Source: Candidatus Curtissbacteria bacterium RIFCSPLOWO2_12_FULL_41_16 (GTDB lineage: Bacteria; Patescibacteriota; Microgenomatia; Curtissbacterales; GWA2-41-24). Taken from it: 43,339 nucleotides of DNA. The stretch is taken from assembly GCA_001776545.1 (NCBI GenBank), contig MFBZ01000005.1, forward strand, positions 1 to 43,339. The letters run 5' to 3'. A model generated the notes under the pieces. It was not told the DNA's origin. It saw only the letters and a list, made by a program, of their open reading frames with translations, and ran no database searches. Positions 38,413 through 43,339 of the stretch are shown piece by piece. Each line of letters begins with the position of its first letter. Positions within the stretch are counted from its first letter, which is position 1. The position numbers and the translations under genes were made by a program.

Positions 38413-38518
38413 ATTCGGATAAATTCGCATATTGAGCGAAACATTAAAAATTAGTTTTAACATGCGAATGTACGCAAATGATTATATATCACCGAGGAGT
38501 ATTCGGACGAATTCGTAT
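38375..38518. repeat. Mosaic palindromic element, copy 1
   Basis: Arms GATGCGAATGTGTGCGAAT (38375-38393,+), ATTCGGATAAATTCGCAT (38413-38430,-), ATGCGAATGTACGCAAAT (38462-38479,+), ATTCGGACGAATTCGTAT (38501-38518,-). Confidence 0.78.
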
Positions 38519-38521
38519 TTT

Positions 38522-39538
38522 TTAAATGAGAACCTTTTGTGGGGTAGTTAAAGCTTCGTTTTGTTCCAGTCGGTAATGGGCCTTTCGATAGTAATCAAGC
38601 CAATTCTTGCGGTAAAATATAGCTAGAGTATCCTGCAGGATACTAAAAATTGTCTTGAGGCGGATTGTTGAGGAAAACTGATAATTTAAAATTATGGGAG
38701 CCTCGACAATTTCATTGGAACCGAGCGATTTAGCAACGACCAAGAGTTCCAAATCAAAGGCAAACTGTTTGACGACAATTCTTGGGAAACAATCTTCAAG
38801 AACTTGTCTTTTAAAAACCTTGAGACCAACCTGGGTGTCTGAGACATTGAGATTAAACAGTAGCTTGATCAGCAACTGATAAGCCTTACTCATGACTCTT
38901 CTGGTTAACGGATAGCGAACTTTCGAGAGCGGGTGTCTTTTTGAACCCAAAGCAATTTGGACATCTTCCTTTTGAAAGTATTTGATAAGAATCGGAATAT
39001 TTTCTGCGGGCAGATCAAGATCCGAATCAGCAAAGATGACAATATCCCCGATACTTTTTTTGAATCCAAAATATGAGGCAAATCCCTTACCTTGATTCAA
39101 ATCGTATGAGAAGATCTTTATATGATCTGTGTTGCCATTGAATTTTTTGCTTCTGATGGCTTCCCGAAGCGTGTGGTCACGTGAGGCATCGTCGACCACA
39201 ATAATTTCCCAGCTATAGGGGAGAATTTTAAGTTGGTTTACCAAATTGGAGACGACCTGGAAGATTTCTGAATCTTTGTTGTAGGCCGGAAGTATAAGAG
39301 AAAGCTTTTTGTGAGTACTTTCCATTGAGATTTTGCTAAGAAAACTGCGCCCCTGAAGCTTTTCCTTACCCTCTAGTTTCAGTATGAAGATATCTTTTTC
39401 TTCTGTCAAGGGATCGATGTGACTTATCAAAGCAAGGAAGTTCAAAAGCCTGGCTTGACCCAAGATCCAGAGGTAAACCAGGGGCAAAATTCTAATGAAT
39501 GAACCTGTAGATTTTTTCGGTAACTGTGAGGTTGACAC
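38522..39538 (-). CDS. GT2 glycosyltransferase (dolichyl-phosphate glucosyltransferase-like)
   Basis: LSLILPAYNKDSEIFQVVSNLV...IIVVDDASRDHT; FADSDLDLPAENIPIL; GSKRHPLS. True start may be MESTHKKLS at about 39325. Confidence 0.88.
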   Translation of the reverse strand: MSTSQLPKKSTGSFIRILPLVYLWILGQARLLNFLALISHIDPLTEEKDIFILKLEGKEKLQGRSFLSKISMESTHKKLSLILPAYNKDSEIFQVVSNLVNQLKILPYSWEIIVVDDASRDHTLREAIRSKKFNGNTDHIKIFSYDLNQGKGFASYFGFKKSIGDIVIFADSDLDLPAENIPILIKYFQKEDVQIALGSKRHPLSKVRYPLTRRVMSKAYQLLIKLLFNLNVSDTQVGLKVFKRQVLEDCFPRIVVKQFAFDLELLVVAKSLGSNEIVEAPIILNYQFSSTIRLKTIFSILQDTLAIFYRKNWLDYYRKAHYRLEQNEALTTPQKVLI

Positions 39539-39561
39539 TAATAATAGTCTTGGACTATACT
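39532..39561 (+). promoter_or_regulatory. Sigma70-type promoter for the tRNA-Ala/23S unit
   Basis: TTGACA (39532-39537), 18-nt spacer, TATACT (39556-39561). Confidence 0.7.
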
Positions 39562-39763
39562 AACGATGGTGATTTTAGTTTACTTAGCCTGCTTGGGCTT
39601 TGCGGGCAACTAGCTTTTTATGGCGAAATTATTTCATAAGCTACTTTCAATTTTCGGCTTGGCGCCCTAAAAATTAGTTTCCCCGTTTAAAATTTAAAAA
39701 CGTAGATGAACGCGAATGTTCTTCGCGGATTCAATGCAAGTGTGGTGTTAAAAAGAGAAAACT

Positions 39764-39783
39764 CAAAATGCGAAAGCATTTTG
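39764..39783 (+). other. GAAA-tetraloop hairpin in the rRNA leader
   Basis: CAAAATGC-GAAA-GCATTTTG, 8-bp perfect stem. Confidence 0.7.
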
Positions 39784-39855
39784 AAGAGGAGGAATGACAA
39801 AGCGGTAAGGTTTTTGGTGTAAGACAAAACTGATAAGCGAAGTCCATTCCGACGA

Positions 39856-39928
39856 GGGCCCGTAGTTCAGCAGGTAGAACACTGCATTTGCACTGCAGAG
39901 GTAAGCGGTTCGAGTCCGCTCGGGTCCA
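39856..39928 (+). tRNA. tRNA-Ala (anticodon TGC)
   Basis: Acceptor gggcccg/cgggtcc, anticodon arm ctgca-tttgcac-tgcag, T arm with ttcgagtc; 3' CCA not encoded. Confidence 0.95.
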
Positions 39929-39932
39929 CCGG

Positions 39933-40098
39933 CTACGAATGCATACGAATAGGCTATTTAGTCAAAAAATAATTCGCATAAATTGGCATGAAGAATCTGA
40001 TTAACATTGTTTGACTCAAATATGCGAATAGATGCGAATAAAGAGTTTAACAAGTAGACTATTTGCATAAATTTGTAGTTTCCCTGCGAAGCAGGGAA
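39933..40098. repeat. Mosaic palindromic element, copy 2, with right-end hairpin
   Basis: ctacgaatgcatacgaatag (39933-39952,+), attcgcataaatt (39972-39984,-), tatgcgaatagatgcgaata (40021-40040,+), ctatttgcataaatttgtag (40059-40078,-), hairpin TTCCCTGC-GAA-GCAGGGAA (40080-40098). Confidence 0.8.
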
Positions 40099-40139
40099 GC
40101 ACCTTAACAATTGAATAGTGTAAGTAAAGAAAACATTGT

Positions 40140-40173
40140 TCAGTTAAAAAGACTTAGTGTCTTTGAAACTGAA
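40140..40173 (+). other. Hairpin just upstream of 23S (possible processing stem)
   Basis: CAGTT-aa-AAAGAC-ttagt-GTCTTT-ga-AACTG. Confidence 0.6.
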
Positions 40174-40856
40174 TGGGATGTTGGGTAATAAATATGCGTC
40201 TAACGGATGCCTAGGTGCAACACACCGAAGAAGGACGTGGAGGGCTGCGATAAGCGCCGGGGAGCTGCCGTCAAGCTTTGATCCGGCGATTTCCGAATGG
40301 AGAAATCCGCTTGTGCTCCGCACAAGAATTTTCAAATATAAATTTTCAATTTTCATTGAAAATAATGTAAACAAGGACTAAAGTCGAGAAATTGTAAAGC
40401 GAAGTTTTGCTTCGCAAAATTGGAAATTCCTGCGCGAGGCATAAGCACTTTTGTGCGAATACATAAGCGCAAGAGAGGGTACCGTCTGAACTGAAACATC
40501 TAAGTAAGGCGAGGAAAAGAAAATAAGTAATGATTCCCCAAGTAGTGGCGAGCGAAAGGGGAAAAGCCTAAACCCTTCGATTCGATTTTGCTCCGCAAAA
40601 TCTCACTCAGGGCTATAGCCCGGTAAGATTAAAGGGGTCATTGACCCCGAGCGAGGCAAAGCCGAGTCGAGGGGGGTTGCGGGACTCAAATGTGAGACTG
40701 TTGCGAATAGCAGAATAACCTGGAATGGTTGGCCATAGAGAGTGAAAGCCTCGTATGCGAAATTCTAAATAGCTCTATGAGTATCCCAAGTATTGCGGGA
40801 CACGCGAAATCCTGTAAGAATCCGGCTCGACCATGAGCCAAGGCTAAATATGTGTT

Positions 40857-40896
<40 letters not shown>

Positions 40897-40955
40897 GAGT
40901 ACCCCGGAAGGGGAATGAAAAGTACCTGAAATTAGACGCTAACAAGCAGTGGGAG

Positions 40956-41072
40956 CCCCTCACCTTTGCTGAAGATTGTGGTTTGTGATTCGAACCAAAG
41001 GTAGATAATATGTCGGCAAATAGCCTTTGTAGTTTCGAGTATCCAAATCAATTCGGTAGCAAAGGTGAGGGG
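40956..41072 (+). other. Extended helix 25 region of 23S, IVS-like insert
   Basis: 15-bp perfect stem cccctcacctttgct (40956-40970) / agcaaaggtgagggg (41058-41072) enclosing ~87 nt, where E. coli has a short helix. Confidence 0.8.
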
Positions 41073-41452
41073 TGACCGCGTGCCTATTGAAGAATGAACC
41101 GGTGAGTTTACGTTTAAGTGCGAGTCTAAGCCCGCCCTTTTTGGACAGTAGATTGACAAGTAGAGTTTCTCGACTAAAGTATCTGAGAATTTACAGTTCA
41201 GTTTAGTGGCAAAAAGAGCGGGTGTAGGCGCAGGGAAACCAAGTCTTAAGAGGGCGTTTAGCGCTGAACGTAAGACCCGAAACCGCGTGAGCTAACCATG
41301 ACCAGGATGAAGTCCCGCTAACGCGGGATGGAGGTCCGAACCCATGTCAGTTGCAAGTGGCTGGGATGAGTTGTGGTTAGGGGTGATATGCCAATCGAAC
41401 GCGGAGATAGCTGGTTCTCCCCGAAATATATTTAGGTATAGCCTTATCGTCC

Positions 41453-41476
41453 CGCCCGCCTTTGGCGAGGCGGGGC
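41453..41476 (+). repeat. GC-rich palindromic hairpin in 23S related to the 6474/7371 inserts
   Basis: cccgcctttggcgaggcgggg; CCCGC[T/C]TTTGGCGAGGC is shared with the two protein-coding copies. Confidence 0.6.
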
Positions 41477-41811
41477 CCCCGGAGGGGTAGAGCTCTGGAT
41501 GGTTTGTGCAGAGCAATCCGTGCAAACCAATCAAACTACGAATACTCTTGGGGATGAAGGTAAGAGTCAGTCCGACCCGGATAAGCGGGCCAGGGCTAAA
41601 GGGAAACAACCCAGATCCAAAGCTAAGGTCCCTAAGTGTGTCTTAAGTGTTAAAGGTAGTGTCCGCGCTTAGACAGCAAGGAGGTTGGCTTAGAGGCAGC
41701 CATCCTTTAAAGAAAGCGTAACAGCTCACTTGTCGATTCCCGTCCATTGGACGGGAGGGTGCGGGTGCGCCGACAATGTAACGGGGCTAAAAGATACCAC
41801 CGAAGCTTGGG

Positions 41812-41998
41812 GATCGCATGCATGGCATGCGATTACGAATGGATGCGAATGCCTGACGGTGATTTAAGATTATTCGCAAAAATTCGCATAACAATGAGTA
41901 GTTACGAAAGTAATTCTCATCATGCGAATGAAAACGAATATTTTAGATCTGTTAGGACCATCTGCATAAATTAGTAGTCGCCTGCTGTGCAGGCGATC
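41812..41998 (+). repeat. Mosaic palindromic element, copy 3, inside helix 45 of 23S
   Basis: Left hairpin ATCGCATGC-ATG-GCATGCGAT (41813-41833); arms ACGAATGGATGCGAAT(+), ATTCGCAAAAATTCGCAT(-), ATGCGAATGAAAACGAAT(+), CTGCATAAATTAGTAG(-); right hairpin TCGCCTGC-TGT-GCAGGCGA (41978-41996). Confidence 0.83.
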
Positions 41999-42729
41999 GG
42001 TAGGGGAGCGTTTGCATCAGCTGTGAAGCCCTTCCGAGAGGTCAGGGTGGAGCGATGCGAAGTGAGAATGCCGGTATGAGTAGCGAAAGTCCCGTGAGAA
42101 TCGGGACCGCCGTATGTCCAAGGTTTCCTACGCAACGTTCGTCGACGTAGGGTTAGTCGGTCCTAAGGCGAGGCCAGAAGGCGTAGTCGATGGACAAGCC
42201 GTTAATATTCGGCTACTTTGGCAAAATCGTTAGGAGTAAAGGGAAGACGGAGATGGAATGCTTCTAGGTCGAAATGATACGGCCTCTAAAAAGCGAGAAA
42301 GTGAGATGTGGAAAATCCCTTTTCATGATTATTCGAGCTTTGATGGCTAGTTACCGCAAGGTGGCAAGGGAAGTAGTTTTAACTTCCAAGAAATTTTCTC
42401 GTTACCAGATTTTGTCAAAACCGTACCTAAACCGACACAGGTGGACTGGTATTAGAGTACTAAGGCGAGCGGAAGAACCTTCCTTAAGGAACTCGGCAAT
42501 ATAACTGGACGTACCTTTGGTAGATGTCCTCCCCCGATTTAATCGGGGGCGCAGTTAACGACGCCAAGCGACTGTTTAACAAAAACACAGGTCTCTGCAA
42601 AGTCGAAAGACGAAGTATAGGGGCTGACGCCTGCCCAGTGCTCGTAGGTCAACTATTTTGGGTGACCCCGCTTAGCGGGGAAGCTCGAGATATAAGCCCG
42701 AGTGAACGGCAGCAGTAACTATAACTGTT

Positions 42730-42779
<50 letters not shown>

Positions 42780-42854
42780 TGAACGACTTGGCGACTGTCT
42801 TAAAGAAGGATCCGGCGAAATTGCAATGGCTGTGAAGATGCGGCCAACTTACAC

Positions 42855-42885
<31 letters not shown>

Positions 42886-43063
42886 CAACTTGACATTGTT
42901 TCAATTATTGGGATTGTATAGGATAGGTGGGACCCCGCCCTTTCTGTGTTTAATTGACAGAAATGGTTTAAATTGAGCCCGGAAAGGGCGGGGGACAGTG
43001 TAATACCACTCTTCTTGACAGTTGGAACTTACTGTTTGTCCTAGCAAAAAAACGGGAGACAGG

Positions 43064-43103
<40 letters not shown>

Positions 43104-43265
43104 AAAAAGGTAACGGAGGCGCACTCAAGGTCGACTCAAGTCCTACAGAAACGGACTTAGCGAGTGTAAAGGCATAAGTCGGCTTGACTGCAAGTGGTAC
43201 ATCACGAGCAGGTGCGAAAGCAGGTCTTAGTGATCCTCACGTGGCTTATGGGAGCGCGTGAGCTT

Positions 43266-43298
<33 letters not shown>

Positions 43299-43339
43299 GA
43301 TCTTCCCCAAGAGTCCATATCGACGGGAAGGTTTGGCAC

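Noticed and set aside
41812-41998. Group I intron or homing-endonuclease intron in 23S
   Set aside because: Inserts are below ~200 nt, lack an endonuclease ORF and group I core motifs, and sit in peripheral helices 25/45 rather than typical intron sites.
41812-41999. GATCG at both ends of the helix-45 insert as a target-site duplication
   Set aside because: GATCGC/GCGATC also forms a closing stem, so it cannot be separated from helix pairing without an empty site.

Overview
The window looks like part of a Candidate Phyla Radiation-type bacterial chromosome (Microgenomates/Patescibacteria-like; this is inferred from protein style and gene content, not from a search). It has three parts. (1) 1-6 kb: an ORF open at the left edge that reads from a GT2-like C-terminus into a 7x Cys-repeat, Gly-rich protein with a PEP-CTERM-like tail. 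It is followed by an intact exosortase/archaeosortase-family gene and two decayed exosortase copies, one split by a DUF3800 gene and one truncated next to a HEPN/MNT toxin-antitoxin pair. (2) 6-39.5 kb: a large surface-glycan locus in which glycosyltransferases alternate with SAM methyltransferases, plus GalE, a CapE/CapF-like pair, a left-handed beta-helix acyltransferase, a sugar nucleotidyltransferase, a flippase and GT-C membrane proteins. (3) 39.5-43.3 kb: a strong promoter, tRNA-Ala(TGC) and a 23S rRNA that runs off the right edge, with no 16S between promoter and 23S. The most unusual signal is a family of ~140-170 bp mosaic palindromic elements. They are built from four arms in alternating orientation, and each arm carries two CGAAT half-sites 10 bp apart. 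I see three copies: at the start of a glycosyltransferase gene, between tRNA-Ala and 23S, and inside helix 45 of the 23S. A second family of GC-rich palindromic inserts occurs twice in-frame in one membrane-protein ORF and has a related hairpin in the 23S. All family assignments are by eye; no searches were run.
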